DNA of 64,000 bases, taken from contig SAKE01000024.1 of the NCBI GenBank assembly GCA_004017275.1, positions 18,392-82,391 on the forward strand. Reading direction: 5' to 3'. The stretch is from Mesorhizobium sp. Lineage in GTDB: Bacteria; Pseudomonadota; Alphaproteobacteria; Rhizobiales; Rhizobiaceae. Each line of letters begins with the position of its first letter. Position 1 is the stretch's first letter. Positions 1-7,156 of the stretch are shown here, one piece after another. The notes beneath the pieces were generated by a model. It made no database searches. It saw nothing but the letters and a program-made list of their open reading frames with translations, and was not told the DNA's origin. A program made the translations under genes and the position numbers.

Positions 1-342
1 CATACGGTGATGCACACCGATCCCGGCTTTCCGCTGACGATAGGCGAGGGCTGCACGATCGGCCACCGCGCCTTGCTGCATGGTTGCACGATCGGCGACA
101 ACAGCCTGATCGGCATGGGCGCCATCGTGCTGAACGGCGCGAAAATCGGTAGGAATTCGCTGGTCGGCGCGGGCGCGCTGGTCACCGAAGGCAAGGAATT
201 CCCCGACAATTCGCTGATCGTCGGGTCGCCGGCCAAGGCGATCAGGGTGCTGGATGACGCGGCCGTGGCAAGATTACGCGGGTCGGCGGCGCACTATGTT
301 GCCAACGGCAAGCGCTTCAAGACGGGGTTGAAGGGAGTCTGA
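1..342 (+). CDS. Gamma-carbonic-anhydrase-like hexapeptide protein, 3' part
   Basis: The reading frame is open to the left window edge, so only the C-terminal 113 residues are present. They show the isoleucine/glycine-rich hexapeptide pattern of a left-handed beta-helix (IGEGCTIGHRALLHGCTIG, then IGDNSLIGMGAIVLNGAKIG) and a C-terminal helix starting near SPAKAIRVL. This matches the YrdA/PaaY/CaiE group of gamma-class carbonic anhydrase-like trimers, which carry metal-binding histidines; HTDPGF and GHRALLHG supply two likely ligands. Real carbonic anhydrase activity cannot be judged from the fragment. Confidence 0.85.
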   Translation, partial: HTVMHTDPGFPLTIGEGCTIGHRALLHGCTIGDNSLIGMGAIVLNGAKIGRNSLVGAGALVTEGKEFPDNSLIVGSPAKAIRVLDDAAVARLRGSAAHYVANGKRFKTGLKGV

Positions 343-378
343 GATCAGTTTTGGTGGTGACATGAGGAGTCGCGCAGG

Positions 379-1158
379 ATGCCATCTAATATCGAACGGT
401 ATCAAAAAGACTTAGAGAGATTAGTCAGTCAAGGTGGGAAGCTGACACTATCCATGCAAAAGCTCTACGAGAAAGAAGCCATGGCAAAGGTGCCAGAGGA
501 TCAACTAAAGAGCCTTCCGGATTTTCACTCTGCCTATCAAGGTTGGTATTCAGAAGGCCTCGCGCTGATTTCTCAGGTTTTACCCGAGCGAGCGGACGAT
601 TTTCGAGCCTACTACTCTCCCAAAACGCCAAGGAAAGAGATACTTTGGTCCAACTATACGATAAGTGATGCCCTTCGGGGAACCGCGATCAGCCGGAGTG
701 GGCACACGATGGCAGAGCCAAAACATGGGATCAGTCCGATGTATCAGCAATACAACATGGTTGCCGGTCTGCTGGGTCGGTTCGCATCAACGCTGTACGA
801 TATCAAGACATTGCTCCATGCCGATCTTTTGGACGACGAACTTCAACAGGCCGAAGAATTGAACAAGAACGGTTTCCAACGTGGCGCTGGGGTTCTGGCG
901 GGGGTTGTACTGGAAGGGCACTTGGCTGCCGTGTGTGACAGGCACGGCGTGGCGATCCGAAAGAAAGATCCTGCAATCTCCGATCTAAATGATGCCCTGA
1001 AAGCCGCGTCGGTTACGGATGTTATACAATGGCGCTTCGTTCAACATCTCGGTGATCTTCGCAACAAATGTGGCCACAAGAAAGCTGTCGAGCCAACGAA
1101 AGAGGAGGTCACCGAATTGATAGATGGGGTTCGCAGAATGACCAAGACACTCCTTTGA
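379..1158 (+). CDS. Hypothetical protein, possible HEPN-like C-terminal domain
   Basis: I do not recognise this 259-residue protein. It starts at an ATG with purine-rich sequence (GAGGAGT) just upstream. The first 110 residues are charged and helical. The last 100 contain a helical segment ending in LRNKCGHKKAVEPTKEEV, where R-N-K-x-G-H resembles the RNxxxH-type motif of HEPN or DUF4145-like domains at abortive-end or RNase modules. That resemblance is inference only. Base composition is clearly more AT-rich than the genes after 2.6 kb, suggesting acquisition by transfer together with the next three genes. Confidence 0.6.
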   Translation: MPSNIERYQKDLERLVSQGGKLTLSMQKLYEKEAMAKVPEDQLKSLPDFHSAYQGWYSEGLALISQVLPERADDFRAYYSPKTPRKEILWSNYTISDALRGTAISRSGHTMAEPKHGISPMYQQYNMVAGLLGRFASTLYDIKTLLHADLLDDELQQAEELNKNGFQRGAGVLAGVVLEGHLAAVCDRHGVAIRKKDPAISDLNDALKAASVTDVIQWRFVQHLGDLRNKCGHKKAVEPTKEEVTELIDGVRRMTKTLL

Positions 1159-1314
1159 AATAACCAAAAGTCCTTCCCTGCCGGCATTACCATAGATTGC
1201 CGGCCCAGCGACCACCCCTATCTTGCTTTTTCCAATAGACTTTCGCGCGGTTGCCATTTGAAACAATCGTGATCGTCCCCAAGTGTGCAGTCCATGTCGC
1301 GAGAAGGAAATAAT

Positions 1315-1518
1315 ATGCAGGAACGAAACAAGGAACTGATTGGCGCGAACGGGGACCGTCAACTTTGGCGATTAGAAATCCTACAGCCGAACGGCCAGTG
1401 GGATAAAGTGTATCAGGGCAAGGTATTTATGAACGTGCAAGGAGTCCGAAAGCAAACGCCAGATGACCCGGCGTTCATTGGTCAGGCGGAAGCCCAAGCG
1501 TGGCTGCTACAGGTCTAG
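1315..1518 (+). CDS. Small hypothetical protein
   Basis: A 67-residue protein of unknown function. I chose the ATG at 1315 because AAGGAA lies about eight bases upstream; an in-frame ATG at 1285 has no such site. The sequence contains a tryptophan-rich beta-strand-like core (QLWRLEILQPNGQWDKVYQG). It lies between two other unfamiliar AT-richer genes on the same strand and probably belongs to the same acquired block. Confidence 0.5.
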   Translation: MQERNKELIGANGDRQLWRLEILQPNGQWDKVYQGKVFMNVQGVRKQTPDDPAFIGQAEAQAWLLQV

Positions 1519-1560
1519 TCAGCAAACCCTCGCGAAGGTGATCAGGGAAGGCGCACTAGT

Positions 1561-2061
1561 ATGGATCAGCTACTATTGGACAAAATAAAGTCCCTGTCCG
1601 TCGCGGAGCTCCTTGTCGCTCACACGCAGATTGGGGAAGAACTACGGGAAAGAGGAGTGGTCCGAAGCGCCAACAATCCGACAGGCGATCTTGCCGAGCA
1701 TCTGTTTTGTCGTGCGTTCGGATGGCAACAAGCTTCGAATTCCGAACGCGGCCACGATGCAGTTGGGGCTGATGGTAAAAGGTATCAGATCAAAGGTCGC
1801 CGCATCCATCGGCGCAATAAGTCCCGTCAACTCTCCGCTATCCGGGACATTGCGGGAGGGCATTTCGACGTGCTGGCCGGAGTGCTTTTCGATGACGACT
1901 TCAATGTACTCAAAGCAGCCTTGATCCCCATCGGGGTCGTGGTCGAGCGGTCGACGTTCATTGCGCACACGAACAGCAACAAGTTTATGCTTCGGGACGA
2001 CGTATGGAACGCAACCGGGGTCCGCGACGTCACTGCCGACATTGCAGCGGCGATGCCCTAG
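1561..2061 (+). CDS. PD-(D/E)xK-like hypothetical protein
   Basis: The protein has 166 residues. After a helical N-terminus, the segment GDLAEHLFCRAFGW followed by RGHDAVGADGKRYQIKGRR gives E...D...QxK, the layout of the PD-(D/E)xK nuclease fold, where a helix glutamate precedes the catalytic Asp and Lys. RQLSAIRDIAGGHFDVLAG is also typical of restriction-endonuclease-like proteins, in which a strand ending FDVLAGVLF follows. A nuclease or a nuclease-fold protein without activity are both possible. No partner methyltransferase is visible nearby, so a classical restriction system is not supported. Confidence 0.6.
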   Translation: MDQLLLDKIKSLSVAELLVAHTQIGEELRERGVVRSANNPTGDLAEHLFCRAFGWQQASNSERGHDAVGADGKRYQIKGRRIHRRNKSRQLSAIRDIAGGHFDVLAGVLFDDDFNVLKAALIPIGVVVERSTFIAHTNSNKFMLRDDVWNATGVRDVTADIAAAMP

Positions 2062-2082
2062 CCAACACGTTGTGAGAGACAT

Positions 2083-2397
2083 ATGGCCAACAAAGACATC
2101 ATGACGCGGGAAGAAACGATGGCCTTCGTTAGCGAGATGATGGCAGCTGCACTTCGTGATGAAGAGGCGCCAAAGCTGTCCCCGCTAGGTAAGAGATACA
2201 TAAGGCCGGAATACTTGGAAGACGCCATGGACATGGTAACGCGGCTGATCTCCTCGAAGTTCGAGAATATGCCTGCGGAGGTCTCTGACGAATTCGAGGT
2301 GCAAGAAGTCTTTCGGCAGAAGACGGACGAAATGGTCGCCAACATGGTGTTGGCTACGCGCAAGATGCTTGAGAAGCTCACCAAGAAGCACCCCTGA
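2083..2397 (+). CDS. Small hypothetical protein
   Basis: This 104-residue protein is mainly helical and charged (MTREETMAFVSEMMAAALRDEE at the start, then a second amphipathic helix in the C-terminal half). It begins 21 bases after the preceding PD-(D/E)xK-like gene and is likely co-transcribed with it. I recognise no domain. The gene ends about 80 bases before an inverted repeat that may end the transcript. Confidence 0.5.
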   Translation: MANKDIMTREETMAFVSEMMAAALRDEEAPKLSPLGKRYIRPEYLEDAMDMVTRLISSKFENMPAEVSDEFEVQEVFRQKTDEMVANMVLATRKMLEKLTKKHP

Positions 2398-2477
2398 CCA
2401 TCCTGATTCGCAATCCTGCGGCGCCTGCCGATGTAGCGGTCGGAGGTCTCCTTCGTCGTATTGATCCCAGAAATGGC

Positions 2478-2509
2478 GGAGCCGGCCCGGGGACGGGGCC
2501 GGCTCCTTT
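2478..2509 (+). terminator. GC-rich inverted repeat, possible terminator
   Basis: An 11-base arm at 2478-2488 (GGAGCCGGCCC) pairs perfectly with 2496-2506, leaving a seven-base loop. Only three T residues follow on the plus strand, so termination would be weak or factor-dependent. It separates the rightward accessory genes from the leftward protease gene. Confidence 0.5.
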
Positions 2510-2598
2510 CACCCGGTCGTTGGGGACGGGGAGGGTGGGGACTCGACCGGGTTTCTCCTGAAGCGCTTCGCATTCACGCGACGCGCTTGATCTCTGTT

Positions 2599-3207
2599 TT
2601 AGCGGACGCTGGCGACCGCGTCGGAGCGGCCGTCGTTGATCGTCACCCAAACGCCGGAATTCTGGTCTGACTGGCGCTTGAGATAGGTATAGTCGGTGTC
2701 CGTCCAGGACAGGACCTTGGTTTCCAGATTGTCGAGGATGAATTCGCCGAGGCTGGTGCGCACGGTCAGCACCGCGTGGCCGTCACCGTTCGGCTGGCGC
2801 GCGACCGTCATCAGCAGATTGCCGGCGGGCACGCCCGCATCCATCAATTCGCGACGCTTTTCCAGCGCGTAGTCCTCGCAATCGCCATAGCCATTGTCGG
2901 GATAGGCCCAGTATTCCTCGACACCGTAGTTTTCCATGTCGGTGCGCGGCTTGATGCGGGTGTTGACCAAATTGTTGATGTTGACGATCTTCGCCCACAG
3001 TTTGCGGGTCAGTTCGACCGGCGCGCCCTTCGGGGTCCTTTCGCTGCATTCGCCTGATATGCGCTGGCAGAATTCATAATGACCAACAGGCTGAGTAGTG
3101 CGTCCGCCGGTGTGCATATAGGCCGGTCCCGCGGCATATGCTGATCCCCAAGCGGAAAGCTGCATCGCCATTGCCGCCAGCAACAGCTTGCCCCTCGTTT
3201 TCTTCAT
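2599..3207 (-). CDS. Periplasmic transglutaminase-like cysteine protease (BTLCP/LapG-like)
   Basis: This is a 202-residue exported protein. The ATG at 3207 is chosen because GGGGAG lies nine bases upstream; the longer in-frame extension lacks a site and would bury the signal peptide. Residues 1-26 form a signal peptide ending AYAA. The catalytic Cys110 lies in GDCEDYAL, His144 in DGHAVLTV and Asp159 in ILDN, the order found in bacterial transglutaminase-like cysteine proteases (PF06035). Some family members, such as LapG, cleave adhesins under c-di-GMP control. No LapD-like partner is visible here, so the substrate is unknown. Confidence 0.85.
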   Translation of the reverse strand: MKKTRGKLLLAAMAMQLSAWGSAYAAGPAYMHTGGRTTQPVGHYEFCQRISGECSERTPKGAPVELTRKLWAKIVNINNLVNTRIKPRTDMENYGVEEYWAYPDNGYGDCEDYALEKRRELMDAGVPAGNLLMTVARQPNGDGHAVLTVRTSLGEFILDNLETKVLSWTDTDYTYLKRQSDQNSGVWVTINDGRSDAVASVR

Positions 3208-3420
3208 TGTTGTAGTCTCCCCGTTCGAAGGAGACATTGCCACATGCGGATTTATTTGAGGCAAAAGCGCGAAGTAGATATTGAGTAAAACGCCAGTAGA
3301 ATTCACATAAAATTTGAATAATTTGAGTATTAAATTATTTGGAGTTTTGAAGCCCGACTCTCGGCTATCGGTGTCGCGGAAACCTTGCCGGGGGCGGCCA
3401 AGCGCTGGTCGTGGACGCAA

Positions 3421-3450
3421 AAACAAAAAACCGGCCGCACGGGCCGGTTC
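3421..3450 (-). terminator. Rho-independent terminator after the PilZ gene
   Basis: Read on the minus strand, AACCGGCCCGTGCGGCCGGTT forms a GC-rich hairpin followed directly by TTTTTTGTTT. It lies 25 bases beyond the stop codon of the PilZ gene at 3475. Confidence 0.85.
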
Positions 3451-3474
3451 CCGAAGTGTTGCTGTCGGGCCTGC

Positions 3475-4092
3475 TCAGGCGCGTGGCGTGTTGAATTCGG
3501 AATCGAGCGTTTCGGGGCGTTGGATCACGGCGAATTCGATGGCCACGCCGTCCTCGAAATGGCGCACGACCTGCCCGCGCATGGTGCCGAGCATGACCTG
3601 GATGCCGATCGCCGGCTTGACGTCGATCTCGATCGCGGCGCCGGAAAGCGACAGGTCGATGATGCGGCATTGGTACTGGCGGCCGTCGGTGAGCTGCAGC
3701 ACGCTGGTCGGATTGCGCGGTGCGACGCGTTCGTGGCGACGATCTTCCGGCAGGTCGAGTTCATGCTTGTTGGCCAGCCAGGTCAATTGCGCGGCAAGCT
3801 TGTCCTTCTTGCGATCCGACGCGATGACGGTCATCGCGAAACCATCCTGCAAGGTGCGCGTGACGACACCTTCGATGCGGCCGATATGATCGATGTAGGC
3901 GATGATCTTTTCGCCGGGCATGCCGATGCGGTCGGTGCGAAACGCGACATTGCCCGGTGACATGTCGACGACCTGGCAGGGATGCTCGGTGCGGTCTTCC
4001 AGCATGAAGCGCCCGTAAATCTTGACGCGGACGCGCTGAAAGTTACGCCTTTCAGCTTGGGACGGCGCATAGTCGACCGCCGCTGACCTCAT
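3475..4092 (-). CDS. Tandem PilZ-domain protein
   Basis: The protein has 205 residues and two PilZ-like domains. The first opens with ERRNFQRVRV and has DMSPGNVAF; the second opens with DRRHERVAPR and has DLSLSGAAI. These correspond to the RxxxR and (D/N)xSxxG motifs that bind cyclic di-GMP. In the first domain the second motif reads DMSPGN, which departs from DxSxxG, so nucleotide binding may be confined to the second domain. It is probably a cytosolic c-di-GMP receptor. The gene is monocistronic with its own terminator. Confidence 0.85.
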   Translation of the reverse strand: MRSAAVDYAPSQAERRNFQRVRVKIYGRFMLEDRTEHPCQVVDMSPGNVAFRTDRIGMPGEKIIAYIDHIGRIEGVVTRTLQDGFAMTVIASDRKKDKLAAQLTWLANKHELDLPEDRRHERVAPRNPTSVLQLTDGRQYQCRIIDLSLSGAAIEIDVKPAIGIQVMLGTMRGQVVRHFEDGVAIEFAVIQRPETLDSEFNTPRA

Positions 4093-4275
4093 GACTGCCT
4101 ACACCCTGTTTGGCATCCCACGCGCCGATGCGAGGAACTTCATCGCAGAAGTACAACAAAGCGGGTTAACAAAGGGAAAAGCGGGCGCTTCGGCGCGTTG
4201 CTTTTTTAAGCACGCCGTTGTCCCAAAACCGCTGCGCATTTTTGCGCGACATGCATCAAGCCACGAGGTTGCGGA

Positions 4276-4908
4276 CTATTCCTCGCGCCCGCCGTCGAAG
4301 ACGACGAGATGACGGATGCGGCGCGCCCGGCCGAGCGCCGAGATCGTCTCGGGTGCCTCAAGATCATCGGGAACGAGCGAGGGGACATCGATCGCCGGGC
4401 GGTTGTTCAGCAGCTCCTTTTCCGGATCGATGACGCGGATCGAATCGATCAACGCGTCGGTGATCGGATCGGCGCCCAGCCAGAAGGGTTTTTCCACGGC
4501 GCTGATGACGCCCAGGGAGCGCGGATTTTCGACGCCGCCGTCAAGCGGCAAGGCGAGCAGTTCGAACTTGTTGGAACGGCCGTTGCGGCTGAAGCCTTCA
4601 TAGCTGATGAGCACAACGGATTTCTGTTCGAAGACGCCATGGATCAATCGCGAGACAAGCCGCTGATCTTTCTCGCGCCACAGCGACGGAAAGGAAAACC
4701 CCTTGAGCTCGCGGCCGTAGCTCGCGCAAAGCCTTGTGCCGGCCAGCCGGAATACGGCTTGCCCGCGCGTGTCCCGTTCCAGGATAAAAGTGTCGGCCAG
4801 CAGGGACTTGATGTCGGCCGGCTCGACCTCCGAACGCTTCGGGGCAGGGCGTCCGTCACGCAGGCGATTCCAATAGTGGAACAGCGTGATCGATCCATTC
4901 TGGTTCAT
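4276..4908 (-). CDS. PAS-domain protein (PAS_5 type)
   Basis: The protein has 210 residues starting at the ATG at 4908, which has GGAG nine bases upstream; a longer in-frame start at 4947 is less likely. The FHYWNRLRDGRPAPKRSEVEP opening and the following RLAGTRLCASYGREL segment match the single-PAS proteins abundant in rhizobia (PF07310). There is no kinase, GGDEF or DNA-binding domain, so it is a stand-alone sensor or adaptor of unknown ligand. The C-terminal tail HLVVFDGGREE is polar. Confidence 0.8.
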   Translation of the reverse strand: MNQNGSITLFHYWNRLRDGRPAPKRSEVEPADIKSLLADTFILERDTRGQAVFRLAGTRLCASYGRELKGFSFPSLWREKDQRLVSRLIHGVFEQKSVVLISYEGFSRNGRSNKFELLALPLDGGVENPRSLGVISAVEKPFWLGADPITDALIDSIRVIDPEKELLNNRPAIDVPSLVPDDLEAPETISALGRARRIRHLVVFDGGREE

Positions 4909-4989
4909 GCTATGCTGCTCCGCGCATTCTGTCGTCTGATGTCCCATCGGTGAACAGAAGGGCGCCCTCCGATGACCTACATGCGTTGC

Positions 4990-5209
4990 GGAGCAGGAAG
5001 CGTGCCAGCGTCGTTAACACTTGTTCACGGGTCGGGGCCGTTAAGGTTAACAAGTGGTTTACATTGCATCGAAGCGCGCCCCGTGGCACATAAAAACCAC
5101 TCCAGAAGCGGTCGTTTCGCGACGATCGGCAGCACTTCAGTCAAGAGTTTTAGGGGAGCATGGGGCTCGACCAGCCGTTCAAGGGAAACCTTGAACGGCT
5201 TCTTTTTTG
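4990..5209 (+). ncRNA. Candidate intergenic small RNA
   Basis: The 389 bases between the PAS and rhomboid genes contain no convincing protein gene but end in an excellent intrinsic terminator (5174-5209) on the plus strand. No plus-strand gene lies upstream for it to serve, because the PAS gene is transcribed away. The simplest explanation is a small RNA that starts between about 4990 and 5110 and ends near 5209. The 5' limit is a guess: I see no clear sigma-70 promoter. An attenuator in the rhomboid leader is the alternative. Confidence 0.4.
5174..5209 (+). terminator. Strong rho-independent terminator
   Basis: An 11-base perfect stem (GCCGTTCAAGG / CCTTGAACGGC) closes a GAAA tetraloop and is followed by TTCTTTTTT. 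It stands 89 bases before the rhomboid start and does not follow any plus-strand gene. Confidence 0.9.
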
Positions 5210-5297
5210 ATTCGCGCCCGGTGATTCGCGGTTTGCTGTTCGGCCCGCGGTGATCTAGATGCTCGAACCCCTAATTCCGCAGTGAGTGCAATTTCCA

Positions 5298-6053
5298 ATG
5301 AGTGAACCGGTAGCTCCGGAAGTCGACCCGGTCGAGGGCGCGCCACCACGGCGGCGCGAGCCGGTGTTCAACCTGCCGCCCGTGGTGCTGGCGGTGATCG
5401 GCATCTGCGTGGCCGTCTATCTGTTGCAGCAATATGTGCTGACCGAATCCCAGCAGATGACATTGCTGTATGACGGGGCCTTCATTCCTGTTCTCTACAC
5501 CGGGCAATATGGCTTCGACTGGTTCCTGTTTTCACGGCCCTTCACCTATGCCTTCATGCATGGAGGCTTTGCCCATATCGCCATCAATATGGTTTGGATC
5601 GCCGCGTTCGGTTCGCCGTTGGCAAATCGTGTGGGGACGCTGTGGTTCGCGCTGTTCTTTGCCGCAACGGGGCTCGCCTCGGTCGCGCTTTTCTGGGCGC
5701 TGCATCCGTATGGAGAGGCTCCGCTGGTCGGTGCTTCCGGCGCGATATCAGGCATGATGGGGGCTGCGGCGCGATTTGGTTTCCGCACGGACCGTTTGGC
5801 CGGCAAGGCTGCTTTCGCCGGCCCTGTGCTGCCGATCGCATTCGTGTTGCGCTTGCGCGGCGTCGTGATCTTCCTTGCCGTGTGGATGATCATCAATCTC
5901 GCCACCGGCCTTGCCGGCTTTGCGCCGGGAGTAGAGGGTCAGATCGCCTGGGAGGCACATATTGGCGGCTTTGTCGCCGGCTTCTTCGGCCTGCGCTGGT
6001 TCGACAGAAGATGGCAGGCGCCTGACTGGGAGAGCACCGACCTCCGCACTTGA
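5298..6053 (+). CDS. Rhomboid-family intramembrane serine protease
   Basis: The protein has 251 residues and about six membrane segments. After a proline-rich cytosolic N-terminus (about 28 residues) comes the first helix. HGGFAHIAINM at residues 88-98 is the conserved rhomboid loop/helix motif. Ser147 in GASGAISG and His221 in AHIGGF are the catalytic dyad. It should cleave single-span membrane proteins in the inner membrane; the substrate is unknown. The ATG at 5298 is preferred over a GTG twelve bases earlier, though neither has a strong ribosome binding site. Confidence 0.9.
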   Translation: MSEPVAPEVDPVEGAPPRRREPVFNLPPVVLAVIGICVAVYLLQQYVLTESQQMTLLYDGAFIPVLYTGQYGFDWFLFSRPFTYAFMHGGFAHIAINMVWIAAFGSPLANRVGTLWFALFFAATGLASVALFWALHPYGEAPLVGASGAISGMMGAAARFGFRTDRLAGKAAFAGPVLPIAFVLRLRGVVIFLAVWMIINLATGLAGFAPGVEGQIAWEAHIGGFVAGFFGLRWFDRRWQAPDWESTDLRT

Positions 6054-6141
6054 AATGCAACCGATCACGGCGCACGATGTTCACTCTTACGTGAAGGTCG
6101 GTCAGGGCAGGAACCGGCCAAGCAAAGCAGAGGAGGACGCC

Positions 6142-6573
6142 ATGACGGTTAAGGCAATTCTCGAGAAAAAAGGCCATGACGTGTTCACGCTCGGGCCGAA
6201 CGAAAAGCTGAGCGAAGCCATCCGTATCCTGGCAGAACACAAGATCGGTGCGCTGGTCATCACCAATGGCGATCACAAGATCGTCGGCATCCTTTCAGAG
6301 CGCGACATCGTGCGGGTTGTCGCCCGCGAAGGTGCAGCCGCGCTCGATATCGCCGTGCGTTCGGCGATGACGCCGAAGGTGAAGATCTGCAACGAAAACC
6401 ACACCGTCAACGAGGTGATGGAGATCATGACCCGAGGCCGCTTCCGCCATCTGCCGGTGGAAAAGGACGGCATGCTCGATGGCATCGTGTCCATCGGCGA
6501 CGTGGTCAAGCGCCGCATCGAGGACGTCGAGCGCGAGGCCGAAGAGATCAGGGCCTACATCGCCACCGCCTGA
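6142..6573 (+). CDS. CBS-domain protein
   Basis: The ATG at 6142 follows AGGAGG by about eight bases, so the longer in-frame extension is rejected. The 143-residue product consists of two CBS motifs (roughly residues 8-62 and 75-130), with LSERDIVRVVAREG closing the first and VSIGDVVKRRIEDV closing the second. Such stand-alone CBS-pair proteins bind adenosyl nucleotides and act as energy or redox sensors on partner proteins. No partner is evident from the neighbours. Confidence 0.9.
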   Translation: MTVKAILEKKGHDVFTLGPNEKLSEAIRILAEHKIGALVITNGDHKIVGILSERDIVRVVAREGAAALDIAVRSAMTPKVKICNENHTVNEVMEIMTRGRFRHLPVEKDGMLDGIVSIGDVVKRRIEDVEREAEEIRAYIATA

Positions 6574-6620
6574 GCGGTGAAGGCTCCGCCGGAGGGAGAA
6601 CCGACCGACGGAGCCGCAGT

Positions 6621-6878
6621 CTACCTGTTGTCGAGTTCGGAGCGGACGAGTGCGAGCCCGCGCCGGGTGATGCGGTAAGGTCCGCCACCCGACGAAGAAA
6701 CCGCCTTCTTCCGCTTCAGCTTTCGAAACAGGTCGAGATCGACGCCCGGATAATGCCAGCCGTCACGGGTCAGGCATTTGACGGAGGCGATCCGTTTCTT
6801 CTCGTTCTTTTCTATTTCAATGCGCCCGCCCTGCGCGAGCAGGTGCAGGATGCGCTGTTCTATGCGCGAAATGTCCAT
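6621..6878 (-). CDS. yjhX: YjhX family protein (UPF0386, DUF2084)
   Basis: The 85-residue protein starts MDISRIEQRILHLLAQGGRI and has the conserved core CLTRDGWHYPGVDLDLFRKL and YRITRRGLALVRSELDNR, which identifies the YjhX/UPF0386 family. The E. coli member has been reported as the toxin of the YjhX/YjhQ pair, YjhQ being a GNAT acetyltransferase. No acetyltransferase gene adjoins it here; the nearest GNAT (8661) lies beyond gatB. A solitary regulator with a winged-helix-like fold is the alternative. Confidence 0.85.
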   Translation of the reverse strand: MDISRIEQRILHLLAQGGRIEIEKNEKKRIASVKCLTRDGWHYPGVDLDLFRKLKRKKAVSSSGGGPYRITRRGLALVRSELDNR

Positions 6879-7156
6879 GTGAGAGTTTCCGGGAAAACAA
6901 AAAATGCCGCCGCCGCGAAGCTTCGCGGCACGGGGTTTCAGGTTTTCTGCCCTGCCTCGCTAGGAGGTCAGGGCCTTACCGGGACTGAGCGTAAGTGGAC
7001 ATCCACTCTCCATTGGAATGGGCGTCCTATAGGCGAAAGCGGCTGAAAAGACCAGTCCGTGGCTTTGCGCTTGTCTCTTTTGGCGGTTTGCACTAGCGAA
7101 GTTGCACACCAAAATATGCGTTTGCGCATAATCCGAGTTCCAATACGCAGGCCACC

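Noticed and set aside
1561..2061. Type II restriction enzyme
   Set aside because: The nuclease-like motif is present, but no methyltransferase gene lies nearby, so a restriction-modification system is not supported.
6912..6929. Perfect 18-base palindrome upstream of YjhX
   Set aside because: It has no T-tract on either side, so it is not a terminator, and nothing else ties it to a function.
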